Below, in pieces: positions 23,479-31,041 of a stretch of 31,041 nucleotides of DNA. Position numbers and translations under genes: made by a program. How positions within the stretch are numbered: position 1 is the first letter of the stretch; every line of letters starts with the position of its first letter. Source of the stretch: Hyphomicrobiales bacterium (GTDB taxonomy: Bacteria; Pseudomonadota; Alphaproteobacteria; Rhizobiales; Xanthobacteraceae). The stretch is taken from positions 31,495 to 62,535 of the forward strand of contig PLTE01000362.1 of NCBI GenBank assembly GCA_003164375.1. Direction: 5' to 3'. The notes under the pieces were generated by a model. That model was not told where the DNA came from, did no database searches, and was given only the letters and a program-made list of their open reading frames with translations.

Positions 23479-24477
23479 ATGACGATCGACATCGTAAGGC
23501 GAGCATTCGTAGCCTCGCTCGGCACAGTGGCCGCCGCTTGGCCGCTCACCGTCCGCGCGCAACCGGCGCAACGGGTTCGGCATGTTGGAGTGCTGACGCC
23601 CTATAACGAGCAGGATACCGCCGCACGAGACGACGCGGATACTTTTATCCAGCAGTTCAAGCGCATAGGCTGGAACATCGGCCAAAATCTCGACCTTCAA
23701 TACCGCGCGGCGGGAACCAAAGAGGAGCAGCTCCGGTCAGCCGCCTCGGAATTGGCGGGCCTGAAGCCGGAAGTGATCCTCGTCATGGGTTCGGCGGCGC
23801 TGAAGGCCATGCAAGCCAGCACCGACACGATCCCTATCGTCTTCGTGGGCGTGACCGACCCTGTGTACCAGGGTTTTGTAGCGAACCGGACGCATCCAGG
23901 CGGCAACGTCACCGGTTTCAGCGTTTTCGAATTCTCCCTCGGGGCGACATGGGTCCAATTGCTCGGGGACGTTTCGCCCGGGCTGCGCCGCGTCGCGGTC
24001 GTCTATCATCGTGAGACCACTCCTGGAGGCTGGTTGCCACTGATCCAATCGGCTGCGTCGCGCTCAAATCTCGAAGTGAGCGAGGCGCCGGTCCTCGACG
24101 ATGTCGAGATCGACAACATCATCGCTGTGCTTAAAACAACGTCGGGCGGGGGCTTGATCGTTCTGCCAAGCGCATTCACTTTGGTGCATCGCCAACGCAT
24201 CATCGATTTTGCCGCGCACTATCGGCTGCCGTCGATATATTGGGATAATCGCTTCGTCGATGACGGCGGCCTGATGTCCTATTCCTACAATCTGTACGAA
24301 CAGGTCCGTCAAGGCGTCGCCTATGTCGACCGCATACTGAAAGGCGAGAAGGCAGGCGATTTGCCCGTCCAAGACACGACAAAATTCAATTTCGTCATCA
24401 ACCTGAAAACGGCCAAAGCGCTCGGCCTCACGGTGCCGGGCTCGTTGCTCGGCCGCGCCGACGCGGTGGTCGAATAG
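23479..24477 (+). CDS. ABC transporter substrate-binding protein (ABC_sub_bind family), orphan
   Basis: A 332-residue periplasmic binding protein. The signal peptide (RRAFVASLGTVAAAWPLTVRAQ, cut near residue 28) is followed by RVRHVGVLTPY. Family landmarks are LKPEVILVMGSAALKAMQ, IPIVFVGVTDPV, PGGNVTGFS and the C-terminal FVINLKTAKALGLTVP. This family is greatly expanded in Bradyrhizobium-like genomes as orphans with no permease or ATPase, as here. Ligands of characterised members include tryptophan and thiamine-precursor-like compounds; none can be assigned. The ATG at 23479 fits the signal peptide; a GTG at 23431 would add 16 residues. No link with the lanthipeptide genes is evident beyond position. 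Confidence 0.9.
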   Translation: MTIDIVRRAFVASLGTVAAAWPLTVRAQPAQRVRHVGVLTPYNEQDTAARDDADTFIQQFKRIGWNIGQNLDLQYRAAGTKEEQLRSAASELAGLKPEVILVMGSAALKAMQASTDTIPIVFVGVTDPVYQGFVANRTHPGGNVTGFSVFEFSLGATWVQLLGDVSPGLRRVAVVYHRETTPGGWLPLIQSAASRSNLEVSEAPVLDDVEIDNIIAVLKTTSGGGLIVLPSAFTLVHRQRIIDFAAHYRLPSIYWDNRFVDDGGLMSYSYNLYEQVRQGVAYVDRILKGEKAGDLPVQDTTKFNFVINLKTAKALGLTVPGSLLGRADAVVE

Positions 24478-24518
24478 CGGTACGTGGCATGGCTGCCGCG
24501 CGACGATCACGCGCTATT
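24473..24518. terminator. inverted repeat spanning two convergent stop codons
   Basis: AATAGCG (24473-24479) and CGCTATT (24512-24518) are complementary and enclose a 32-base loop that can fold further (GGCA/TGCC). Each arm contains the TAG stop of one of the two convergent genes. It is a possible bidirectional transcription end, with no T-tract. Confidence 0.3.
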
Positions 24519-25077
24519 GCGGCTTCACGTCCGCGCAGGATGCGTTGACGACTGCCCTGAACATGTCGAAGGACTGCACCGTCACCGCGCATTTGGTCGA
24601 CGCATCGGGTGTAACGGCAAGGATCTGGCCGGCCGCCACTGTCTGCTGCTTGCCGTTTATGTTGAGAATAACGCCCTCGTTTCCGGGTGAGCCGACCAAG
24701 CCAAGAGTCAAATGACCATTGGCGACAATCAGCGTTTGATTCGGATTGACGTTATAGCTGTTCTCCGAAGGCATGATCGCCTCCAGCGTCGCCTGAGCGC
24801 TTGCGAGTTTGGTTTGCAACGCACCGATTTGCGCGCTCTTGTCGTCGATCTCCCGCTTGAACTTCTGGCTCTCGGACTGGAGCTGTTCAATGGCGGCATC
24901 GCGTCCACCCAAGTCACGCGCGGACAAAAACCGGCCGTAGAGGTGGCCGCCGATCGTGATGCCGAGGAGAGCGATCAAACAGGCGGCGATCACGACGAAA
25001 CGGCTTTCTCCCGTCGCAAGCAAGCGCTGTCGAAGACTGCTCCGGACCGAGCGGCCGCCACCCGTGCTATCGGTCAC
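24514..25077 (-). CDS. single-pass membrane protein with coiled coil, unknown function
   Basis: A 187-residue protein I do not recognise by family. A basic N-terminus is followed by one hydrophobic helix (about residues 27-48), then a coiled-coil heptad region (about 60-100, rich in Gln, Glu, Lys). A compact beta-rich C-terminal domain follows, including NGHLTLGLVGSPGNEGVILNING and two Cys near the end (in TKCAV and NASCAD) that could form a disulfide in the periplasm. It begins 13 bp after the SPFH gene stop and is the last gene of the minus-strand operon. The topology suggests a periplasmic partner of the SPFH protein or exporter; this is inference. Confidence 0.8.
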   Translation of the reverse strand: MTDSTGGGRSVRSSLRQRLLATGESRFVVIAACLIALLGITIGGHLYGRFLSARDLGGRDAAIEQLQSESQKFKREIDDKSAQIGALQTKLASAQATLEAIMPSENSYNVNPNQTLIVANGHLTLGLVGSPGNEGVILNINGKQQTVAAGQILAVTPDASTKCAVTVQSFDMFRAVVNASCADVKPQ

Positions 25078-25090
25078 TTTGCTCCTCCGA

Positions 25091-26428
25091 TCACTGTTTC
25101 TGTCTTACGTCGGCTTGGGTACTGACATCCGGTCCCGACGGACGCATCACCCCGGAGATTCGCGAAAGAATGGCTTGGACAGCGGGGAGGTCGAGCGGAT
25201 TCACCGAGGCTGCCGTGTTATCCGTGGTCGGAGACGCCGGAGCAGCGCTCGTCGTCTTGTCGGAAGACGGCGGCGTCACTGCGCCCGACGTGCCGCCGGG
25301 CGGCTTGGGTGCGGCCGATCCGCCGGCGGCGGGTGGCGCCGAACCTGGCGGCATCGAACTTAGCGGCGTCGAAGCATTCGGCGTGGTCGCGCCGGTCGTC
25401 CCCGATGGCGGCGTCGCGGCCGGCGCCGGCGGATTATCGACATTACCGAGGATGATCGGCAGGCCGTCTTTGCCGCTACCAATGACCACGATTTTGGCAT
25501 TGGGCGACAGCGCCAACTGCAGCGTCGCCTCAATGCCGCGCCAGCGCAGATAGGATTCCGAGATACCCTGGCTGACCGTCTTCTGGAACGCAGCAATACC
25601 GTCGGCCTCAATCTGTTTTCGCTTGGATTCTTCGGCTTCGCGCTCGACCCGGAATTTATACTCCTGGATCATGTAGTACTGCTCAGTCTGCCGATTGATG
25701 GCGGCCACGATATCCGCCGGCAACTCGATGCTCAGTACCAGCGTATCGAGAATTTGGATCGAGTCCTGGAGGAAGTCGTTGTAGTGCTTGGGGTCCGGCT
25801 GCTCCATGGCCTCAGGTTGGACCAATTTGTCGAGATTGGCGCCCAGGGTCCTTTGCGCGTTCTCGCGAATTTGTTTTTGAATCGCCTCCCGTGACGTGTA
25901 GACCTCCTGGGCCGTGTACTGGGAGATGACTTGGCGCGCTTGGCTGCCGATTTCGGGATTCACGACCGAGGCCATGTATCCCGGACCAATGAATTTGTGC
26001 AGCACGCCTACCGAATTATGCAAGAGCTGATACCGCACGCTGATCTGCGCGGTCACGTTCACGCCGTCTTTGGAAATGGCGTTGTAGGTCTGCGACGCCG
26101 ACTGCAGCCGAAGGTCGTAAAGGTAGAGCTTGTCCCAAGGCCACACCAAGTGCAGGCCTTCCTCTCGCAACTCGCGGGGCGCGAGCACCGTGCCGCGGCC
26201 GACCCAGCACCAGCAATAAATGTCGACGCCGTTGAACCGCTTCCAAAGGACGCCGACCTGGCCGCTCGGAACGTTGATCACGATGTAGGGCCACAGCACG
26301 ACCGTGGCCAGCATCGCCATCAGCAGCAACACGGTCACGCCCGGCAGATGGCGTCCGATCGAACGCCACCAGCTTCGCCGCGTCGGCGGCGGTGGTAGGT
26401 CATCAATGGACTCCGGGTACATCGTCAT
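25091..26428 (-). CDS. SPFH/prohibitin-family membrane protein
   Basis: A 445-residue SPFH (band 7) protein. A short cytoplasmic N-terminus (DDLPPPPTRRSWW) leads to one membrane helix (about residues 29-50), then the SPFH domain: VPSGQVGVLWKRFNG, EGLHLVWPWDKLYLYDLR, DGVNVTAQISVRYQL and YTAQEVYTSREAIQKQI. A helical stretch with EREAEESKRKQIEADGIAAFQ follows, as in prohibitins. The last 110 residues are a Pro/Ala/Thr/Ser-rich disordered tail with a final helix. SPFH proteins oligomerise into membrane scaffolds that organise proteases or transporters. It lies 25 bp after the ABC exporter gene and 13 bp before the coiled-coil gene, so the three probably work together at the membrane. Confidence 0.9.
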   Translation of the reverse strand: MTMYPESIDDLPPPPTRRSWWRSIGRHLPGVTVLLLMAMLATVVLWPYIVINVPSGQVGVLWKRFNGVDIYCWCWVGRGTVLAPRELREEGLHLVWPWDKLYLYDLRLQSASQTYNAISKDGVNVTAQISVRYQLLHNSVGVLHKFIGPGYMASVVNPEIGSQARQVISQYTAQEVYTSREAIQKQIRENAQRTLGANLDKLVQPEAMEQPDPKHYNDFLQDSIQILDTLVLSIELPADIVAAINRQTEQYYMIQEYKFRVEREAEESKRKQIEADGIAAFQKTVSQGISESYLRWRGIEATLQLALSPNAKIVVIGSGKDGLPIILGNVDNPPAPAATPPSGTTGATTPNASTPLSSMPPGSAPPAAGGSAAPKPPGGTSGAVTPPSSDKTTSAAPASPTTDNTAASVNPLDLPAVQAILSRISGVMRPSGPDVSTQADVRQKQ

Positions 26429-26453
26429 CTACCTTAACTCCACCGGCCCATCA

Positions 26454-28091
26454 TCAGCCCATTGAACGCTGTTCGACAATACGGCCTTCGTCCATCCGGA
26501 TCTTGCGGGCAGGCAAGTGCAGCTCGTCAAGATAGCGGTCGTCGTGCGTGATCACCACGATGGTGGCGCCAGCTTGCATCATTTCGGGCAGCAATTCGTC
26601 ATAAAATTTGCGGCGGAATTCCGGGTCCTGTTCGGCCGTCCACTCGTCCAAAAGCATGATCGGGCGCTTTTCGAGCAGGCTCACGATGAGGGCGAGACGG
26701 CGGCGCTGGCCGCCCGACAGATCGAGCGTACGAAACTCGCCATTGGTCAGCGAAGTCTTGTCGGAAAGCCGAAATAGCGCGAGCAGGCGGGCGACCTCGG
26801 CCGGGTCAGCATCAGGTATGCCGTAAAGCCGCCGGAACAGATGATAGTCGAAGAAAATCGCCGACATCAGTCCGCGATATCTGTCGCGGGTGGCGTCGGT
26901 GATGAGCCTGCCGTCAAGCAGAACCTCGCCGGAATCGGGCGCATAAATTCCGGAGAGCACCCTCAGGAATGTCGATTTGCCCGAGCCGTTGCCGCCGGTA
27001 ATGAAGACCAGCTCGCCGGCTTTCAGAGTGAAATCGATCGGCCCGATCTTAAACGCGATGTCGGAAAATTTGTCGACGTAACGGAATACCATATTGCGCA
27101 TCTCGATGGTGTCGAAACGCTTCGGCGCCTCGAGCAACGGCGCGTCGGTCCGCGCCACACCCGACAAGGCGACCTCTAATTGCTGGATTCGGTATGCCGC
27201 CGCATTGGCGTTGAGCAGGATCGGTATCGATTGCACCAGACCAAAACACGCGCCGACAACGAACAACAGCGCGGTCGTGGCTTTCGCGACCGACGAACCG
27301 CCGAGCGTATCGCTGAGATTGGGGGCCACAAACACCACGGCACCGAGCAGGATGTACATCGAGATCTGCGACGTCACGATCATCCTGAAGGTTTCGGCCT
27401 GTGTGCGTATCTTGATATTGGCGGCGGTTTTCGACACGTCGCTCGCGTCGTCGTACAAATCGGCGCTCCGCGCATTGTTCAGCCGCACTTCCTTGAAACC
27501 GTCGAGGAAGTCGGTCAGCCGATCGAAAAACCGGCGTTCCCACCCCGCTGATTCAGCCTTTTGTGCGCTCAGACGGCGATTTTTCAGATGGAAGACCACG
27601 CCGGACGCCCCGACGATGACGACCGTCAAAGCGAAAGCCACAACGGACAAATAGGCGACGTAGATCGACACAAAGCAGACGAGGACCGCGCCCTGCACGG
27701 TAAAGCACAGCATATTGCTCGCTTGCGTCAGCACCGCGGTATCGCTGGTGATGGCCGCAACGATACGCGCACGTCCGATGCCTTCCAACTCCAGAAGCTC
27801 CGAATGCCTTATTTGATCCATAAGGCGCAGCCGGATTTTATGGATGATCGCCTCGATCTCGGCAGTGGCCGTGATGGTGACGTATTGCTGAGATTTCATG
27901 AACAAAAAGAGCGCGATCAAAAAAAGCATCGCCGCCCACAGCCCGGGCTTTTGTCCGTTGCCGGCGTCCTGCACTCCAGAGTTGATGGCCGCGAGAATCG
28001 ACGCGTTGCTGATGCCGCCAACGCCGGACATGAAGATCAGCTTCGGCATCGAGCCGTGCATTTCGCGGCGAACGAGATCGATGAAGGACAT
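26454..28091 (-). CDS. cyclic-peptide-type export ABC transporter (fused permease/ATPase)
   Basis: A 545-residue half-transporter like SyrD/PvdE and the cyclic peptide exporter family. The N-terminal 290 residues form the membrane domain, with hydrophobic helices around 17-37, 52-68, 128-172 and 245-295. The C-terminal ATPase has Walker A GGNGSGKST (Lys372), signature LSGGQRRRLAL, Walker B IMLLDEWTAEQDP and the ITHDD His. It would act as a homodimer pumping a peptide to the periplasm. There is no N-terminal C39 peptidase domain, so unlike LanT it cannot remove a leader. Being about 3 kb from LanM, on the opposite strand, it is a candidate exporter for the modified peptide, though siderophore-like cargo is equally possible. 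Confidence 0.92.
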   Translation of the reverse strand: MSFIDLVRREMHGSMPKLIFMSGVGGISNASILAAINSGVQDAGNGQKPGLWAAMLFLIALFLFMKSQQYVTITATAEIEAIIHKIRLRLMDQIRHSELLELEGIGRARIVAAITSDTAVLTQASNMLCFTVQGAVLVCFVSIYVAYLSVVAFALTVVIVGASGVVFHLKNRRLSAQKAESAGWERRFFDRLTDFLDGFKEVRLNNARSADLYDDASDVSKTAANIKIRTQAETFRMIVTSQISMYILLGAVVFVAPNLSDTLGGSSVAKATTALLFVVGACFGLVQSIPILLNANAAAYRIQQLEVALSGVARTDAPLLEAPKRFDTIEMRNMVFRYVDKFSDIAFKIGPIDFTLKAGELVFITGGNGSGKSTFLRVLSGIYAPDSGEVLLDGRLITDATRDRYRGLMSAIFFDYHLFRRLYGIPDADPAEVARLLALFRLSDKTSLTNGEFRTLDLSGGQRRRLALIVSLLEKRPIMLLDEWTAEQDPEFRRKFYDELLPEMMQAGATIVVITHDDRYLDELHLPARKIRMDEGRIVEQRSMG

Positions 28092-28180
28092 GACTACGAT
28101 GCCGCCCGTCTACAATATTACAATATAGCGCCGCCGGCAGAGCGGCGACTGCGTTCGTCCGCCACTGTCAGGCCGGCGAT

Positions 28181-28363
28181 CTAGTCTCGTTGACGCCATT
28201 CGACGCGCCGCGATGGGCCGGTGACGAACAGCACAGGCAACACCACCAAGGGAGTAGTGAAAAGTGCGAACACGAATGTCCCCCAGAAGCCCATGCGACG
28301 ATGCGTGCCGCAAAATCCCGTCAGCAGGCACACGATAATGTAGGCGAGGATGGCTACGGCCAT
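28181..28363 (-). CDS. small two-TM membrane protein
   Basis: A 60-residue protein with two hydrophobic segments (about 3-18 and 27-47) around a CGTHRRMGFWGTF loop, ending in a basic TGPSRRVEWRQRD tail. Similar small proteins with an HRRxGFFGTF loop and TGPSRR tail recur in Bradyrhizobium-like genomes, so I take it as real. It sits 89 bp before the ABC exporter gene on the same strand. The ATG has no visible ribosome site because a 12-bp tandem repeat directly precedes it. The function is unknown; a role as accessory subunit of the exporter is only a guess. Confidence 0.65.
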   Translation of the reverse strand: MAVAILAYIIVCLLTGFCGTHRRMGFWGTFVFALFTTPLVVLPVLFVTGPSRRVEWRQRD

Positions 28364-28399
28364 GGGGCTCGAATTGGGGCTCGAATTGGCGCTCGGATC
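28364..28399. repeat. 12-bp tandem repeat at the start of the small membrane gene
   Basis: GGGGCTCGAATT occurs twice without change (28364-28375, 28376-28387), followed by a degenerate third copy (GGCGCTCGGATC). On the minus strand the array ends at the ATG of the 60-residue membrane protein and replaces any ribosome site. Copy number could vary between strains and tune translation of the downstream operon. Confidence 0.6.
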
Positions 28400-28477
28400 A
28401 GGGATCGGTCGCGTCGGTCGATGATTCTCACGCTTGGATAAGCCTGGTCCTCGTCGAGAGACCCAGGCACGCGAATG

Positions 28478-29020
28478 TCAGGAACTGGCCGCCGACGAAG
28501 ATTGAGTTTTCTCAGCGCTCGACCGCGAGTCCCACTTTGCCTTCTGCGCCTTGACGAACTCACGATAGTCCGGCGGGTTGAAATCAAGCAGCGTTCCGCC
28601 CGACTCAAAGTGCTCAATGAACGCCTTGCCGATGGCGAAGGTAGCGCCAGCGGAGAGCGCCGGCATGACGAATGCGGACGCGAGCATGCCCAAAAGTGGC
28701 ACCGTCTTGAGCGCACTGGCGGCGCCCATGCCGCTGGTCGCTGGGATCATGGTGCCGGCCAGAGCCGCAATTACCGCCTTGCCCCGGTTCGCGGAGAACT
28801 CCACGTCATAGATTTGCGAAAGCCGGCGCAGCATTTGCACCTGTAAGCCCCCAACCGCTAGGACATCGACCACCGGCAACGGCACCAGCCCGGCGACGCC
28901 GGACCATATGGCGAAGCGGTCGACCAGTTTCGACGCCACCTCACCGCGCTCTGCGGTCGGAGTCGACGCTATGGCTTCATCCTTCTCTGGGCTCAATGAT
29001 GCAGGCGGTAGATCTGCCAT
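28478..29020 (-). CDS. DUF697 (YcjF-like) membrane protein
   Basis: A 180-residue protein with a DUF697 domain. After a charged N-terminus, residues 28-135 contain the family pattern: KLVDRFAIWSGVAGLVPLPVVDVLAV, LQVQMLRRLSQIYDVEFS, KAVIAALAGTMIPATSG, then a long hydrophobic hairpin through LLGMLASAFVMPALSAGATFAIGKAFIEHFESGG. The C-terminal tail is Ser-rich. DUF697 domains form a helical membrane-inserted hairpin and are often found beside GTPases in other bacteria; none is present here. It is the first gene of the minus-strand series leading to the ABC exporter, 114 bp ahead of the small membrane gene. Function unknown. Confidence 0.85.
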   Translation of the reverse strand: MADLPPASLSPEKDEAIASTPTAERGEVASKLVDRFAIWSGVAGLVPLPVVDVLAVGGLQVQMLRRLSQIYDVEFSANRGKAVIAALAGTMIPATSGMGAASALKTVPLLGMLASAFVMPALSAGATFAIGKAFIEHFESGGTLLDFNPPDYREFVKAQKAKWDSRSSAEKTQSSSAASS

Positions 29021-29296
29021 GGCGTATCCTTTCGTCTCCCCGGGGCCGCACTCACCACGCCATCGAGCCTTCGCACTTGTTCGTCGGCTCGATCATTGCG
29101 CGCCAAATGAGCCTATCATGGTGGGGTGCCGGTGCCAAGCGCTTGCCGAGCGCGGCGTAAAGTCGGATCGGTCGTCAACACAACGTCATGACGATCGAAT
29201 CAGCAGACCGACGGCGTGAATCATTGTTTAGAAATGGACCAGAGGTTAAGATGCTAATCGAGATCGGTCGGTATCCCCACAGCCCCACTCTGAAGC

Positions 29297-29860
29297 TTAG
29301 TTGTTCGAGCGCCTCGCTGACGGCGGAGATTCTGGTCGCGAGCACGATCGCACGCCGAAGAGAAGCGGCGCATAGGCTCTGAACTGGTCGCCGGCGGAAT
29401 AGGCCGATGCCGCATCCGACGTGGTATCGGACAAATTGGGACCGGCCGGCTTTGTAAGGCGACCGTAGACATACAGCACCGCTAGCGAAAATGCTGCGCC
29501 ATCGATCAAAGTCAGGATGCCGTATTGCGGCCAGATCTGAGTAAACAGAACGAGGGCACCCGCATTGCATTCGAGATATTGGCAACGATAAACAGGCTGA
29601 CGAAGTGCTGCGGCCAGGCGAAATAAACCGGAACCAGGCGGAGAAGCTCGTTTTGAACGCTGTCAACCTAAAGTGAAGAAAGCCGACAAACAGCGCTGCA
29701 ATTGGCAATAACGCAATCATCACATCGACCGTCGTCTGCGCAGTCGAATCTCCGGGCGCGGCACCCTGGGTGGGAGCGCGGAGGCCGGATACGCTATTCG
29801 AGCGATTTGCGAAAAGCGCGGAATGCTGGTGGCAATCAGTACCACGGCGATCGTCGCCAT
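29297..29860 (-). pseudogene. frameshifted membrane-protein pseudogene
   Basis: Four minus-strand stretches read as parts of one membrane protein, but in changing frames. They are MATIAVVLIATSIPRFSQIA (from 29860), VDVMIALLPIAALFVGFLHF (about 29730-29670), RLVPVYFAWPQHFVSLFIVA (29640-29581) and YLECNAGALVLFTQIWPQYG continuing to the stop at 29297. Each join changes frame, so at least three frameshifts are needed to rebuild it. No single frame gives a sensible product; the longest minus-strand frame crosses these joins and loses its hydrophobic pattern. I do not recognise the parent family. Sequencing or assembly error is possible, but three shifts in 300 bases favour true decay. The flanking 29021-29296 has no gene. 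Confidence 0.6.
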
Positions 29861-29967
29861 CGCTAGAAGCTACGGCCAAAGCACGTCGATGCCGCCGCAT
29901 TTGAAAAAAGTGCTGCGGATGATCACGAGACAGTCGCACTTGCAGAACGGCAAAGTCGCACCACATG

Positions 29968-29987
29968 ATGACTGACCAGTCAGTCAT
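29968..29987. promoter_or_regulatory. TetR operator, near-perfect 20-bp palindrome
   Basis: ATGACTGACCAGTCAGTCAT is symmetric except for the two central bases. GACTGAC/GTCAGTC palindromes are typical operators of TetR-type efflux repressors. It lies 35 bp before the ATG of the TetR gene, the expected place for autorepression of the regulator-efflux operon. Confidence 0.75.
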
Positions 29988-30021
29988 TGTATTCCTCGGT
30001 CAAAAAACGGTCCCCGGGCTC

Positions 30022-30720
30022 ATGGCAGCAAACCATACCGCTCCCGCGAAAAAAGTGGCGCGCCGCAGCCGAGACCCCGCGCTGTCGCCCCGCGCGTCCC
30101 GACTGGAGACTGGCCGCCGCTCGCGCAAAGGGCGCAGCGCCGACCGGCGCGAGGCGATCCTTGCCGCAGCCCTCGATGAATTCTCCATGCGCGGCTTCGA
30201 TGCCACACGGATCGACGACGTGGCCAAGCGCGCCGATGTCGCCAAGGGCACGATCTATCTTTATTTCCGCGACAAGGAGAGCCTATTCCAGGAGTTGATC
30301 CGCGCGATGCTCACTCCACTGATCGGCGCCATCGAGGCGCTGGGCGAGGTCGATATGCCGCTGCAGGTGCTCGCCGAGCGGTTCGTCGATCTGTTCGTGC
30401 GCGAGGTCTACGAGACCCGGCGCAGAGATGTGATCCGGCTGATACTCTCTGAAGGCCGTCGCTTCCCCAAGGTCGCGGAGTTTTATTATCGCGAAGTGCT
30501 CTCGCGGATGCTCAAGGCAGTGCGCGCGTTGCTGCGCCGCGCGCTCGAACGCGGCGAACTCGCCGACGATACGCTGATCCGCTTCCCGCAATTGCTGGTC
30601 GCGCCAGGCATCGTCGCTATCGTCTGGAACGGATTGTTCGATCGCTTTGAGCCGCTCGATGTACGCGCGATGATGGGCGCTAGTTGCGAGCGGCTATTCG
30701 CAGCGCGGAGGCCGACATGA
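30022..30720 (+). CDS. TetR-family transcriptional regulator
   Basis: A 232-residue TetR repressor. After a long basic tail (about 40 residues rich in Arg, Ser, Lys), the HTH reads ADRREAILAAALDEFSMRGFDATRIDDVAKRADVAKGTIYLYFRDKESLFQELI, a textbook TetR_N domain. The remaining 130 residues are the helical ligand-binding/dimer domain. The ATG at 30022 is used because the earlier frame from 29965 would put the operator inside the gene. Its stop overlaps the HlyD gene start in ATGA, so regulator and efflux adaptor share a transcript and are probably induced together by an efflux substrate. Confidence 0.93.
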   Translation: MAANHTAPAKKVARRSRDPALSPRASRLETGRRSRKGRSADRREAILAAALDEFSMRGFDATRIDDVAKRADVAKGTIYLYFRDKESLFQELIRAMLTPLIGAIEALGEVDMPLQVLAERFVDLFVREVYETRRRDVIRLILSEGRRFPKVAEFYYREVLSRMLKAVRALLRRALERGELADDTLIRFPQLLVAPGIVAIVWNGLFDRFEPLDVRAMMGASCERLFAARRPT

Positions 30721-31041
30721 TGGCCCGTTTGCTTACCGCCGCGGCCGCTTGCGTGCTCCTGCTCTCGGCCTGCAACAAAAACGACAATACCTATCAGGGC
30801 TGGATCGAAGCCGATCTCATTTTCGTTGCCCCCGATGAAGTCGGCCGCGTGCAGACGCTTTCTGTGCGCGAAGGGGATACGGTCAAGACCGGCGAACCGT
30901 TGTTCACAGTGGACGACGACTTGCAGCAGGCCGATCTCGCTCAGGTTCGGGCCTCGCTGACAAATGCGCAGCAGACCTTTGATCGAGCGAGCCAGCTCGC
31001 CAAAAACGGTGCCGGGACGCAGAAGGATCTGGATGCCGCGG
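30717..31041 (+). CDS. HlyD/RND-type periplasmic adaptor lipoprotein, partial
   Basis: The first 108 residues of a membrane-fusion protein; the rest lies right of the window. The signal peptide ends in the lipobox LLSAC (lipidation at Cys19). Then come the first half of the biotinyl/lipoyl-like domain (VGRVQTLSVREGDTVKTGEPLFTVDD) and the start of the alpha-hairpin (ADLAQVRASLTNAQQTFDRASQLAKNGAGTQKDLDAA). Such adaptors link an inner-membrane pump (ABC or RND) to an outer-membrane channel. The pump genes are expected just downstream. The start overlaps the TetR stop. Confidence 0.9.
   Translation, partial: MMARLLTAAAACVLLLSACNKNDNTYQGWIEADLIFVAPDEVGRVQTLSVREGDTVKTGEPLFTVDDDLQQADLAQVRASLTNAQQTFDRASQLAKNGAGTQKDLDAA

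Noticed and set aside
29175..29987. 270-codon minus-strand frame read as one intact gene
   Set aside because: Only about 30 residues in the middle look like a membrane helix; the neighbouring helices are in other frames, so it is better read as a pseudogene.
1..31041. CRISPR arrays, tRNA or rRNA genes, insertion sequences
   Set aside because: No regular spaced repeats, no cloverleaf or rRNA sequence and no transposase-like frame were seen.

Overview
This window looks like chromosome from a high-GC soil or root-associated alphaproteobacterium of the order Hyphomicrobiales, probably in the Bradyrhizobiaceae/Xanthobacteraceae neighbourhood. I infer this from the gene families present: a DUF2336 protein, a short PilZ protein, a rhizobial cI-like XRE regulator, an orphan ABC_sub_bind protein and a CtrA-type TTAACCAT half-site. 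No rRNA, tRNA, CRISPR array or intact insertion sequence was seen.

Region 1 (1-10821) is a catabolic locus. On the minus strand lie an isocitrate/isopropylmalate-type dehydrogenase and an alpha/beta hydrolase. They are divergent from a LysR regulator that has an exact ATAC-N7-GTAT site beside its start codon. A plus-strand series follows: a type-2 malate/lactate dehydrogenase, an IclR regulator, a BKACE (DUF849) beta-keto acid cleavage enzyme, a 64-residue membrane protein overlapping a sodium/solute symporter, a thiamine-dependent E1 alpha/beta pair with no E2 or E3, and a Tat-exported ACMSD-like amidohydrolase. The set reads as uptake, periplasmic processing and oxidation/cleavage of a small organic acid. 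The substrate cannot be read from the sequence.

Region 2 (10848-18914) concerns signalling and the cell surface: a CheY-like receiver, a DUF4410 lipoprotein, an O-antigen-ligase-like membrane protein, an XRE regulator, a DUF2336 protein, a PilZ protein, a UDP-glucuronate decarboxylase and a family-4 glycosyltransferase. The decarboxylase start codon lies in a predicted 5' hairpin.

Region 3 (18915-24477) holds the most interesting system, a compact class II lanthipeptide locus. A 50-residue precursor gene (19480-19632, minus), too small for ordinary gene calling, is divergent from a full-length LanM synthetase. The LanM cyclase has the rarer Cys-Cys-Gly zinc motif. The precursor has its own sigma70-like promoter, a Shine-Dalgarno sequence and a strong intrinsic terminator on the same strand. 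No leader peptidase is encoded in the window.

Region 4 (24514-29020, minus) is a probable operon: a DUF697 protein, a small membrane protein, a cyclic-peptide-type ABC exporter without a C39 peptidase domain, an SPFH/prohibitin-like protein and a coiled-coil membrane protein. It is a candidate export/envelope module for the neighbouring lanthipeptide, but the link rests on proximity only.

Region 5 (29297-31041) has a frameshifted membrane-protein pseudogene, then a TetR regulator with a near-perfect 20-bp operator upstream, overlapping a lipoprotein HlyD/RND-type efflux adaptor that runs off the window.
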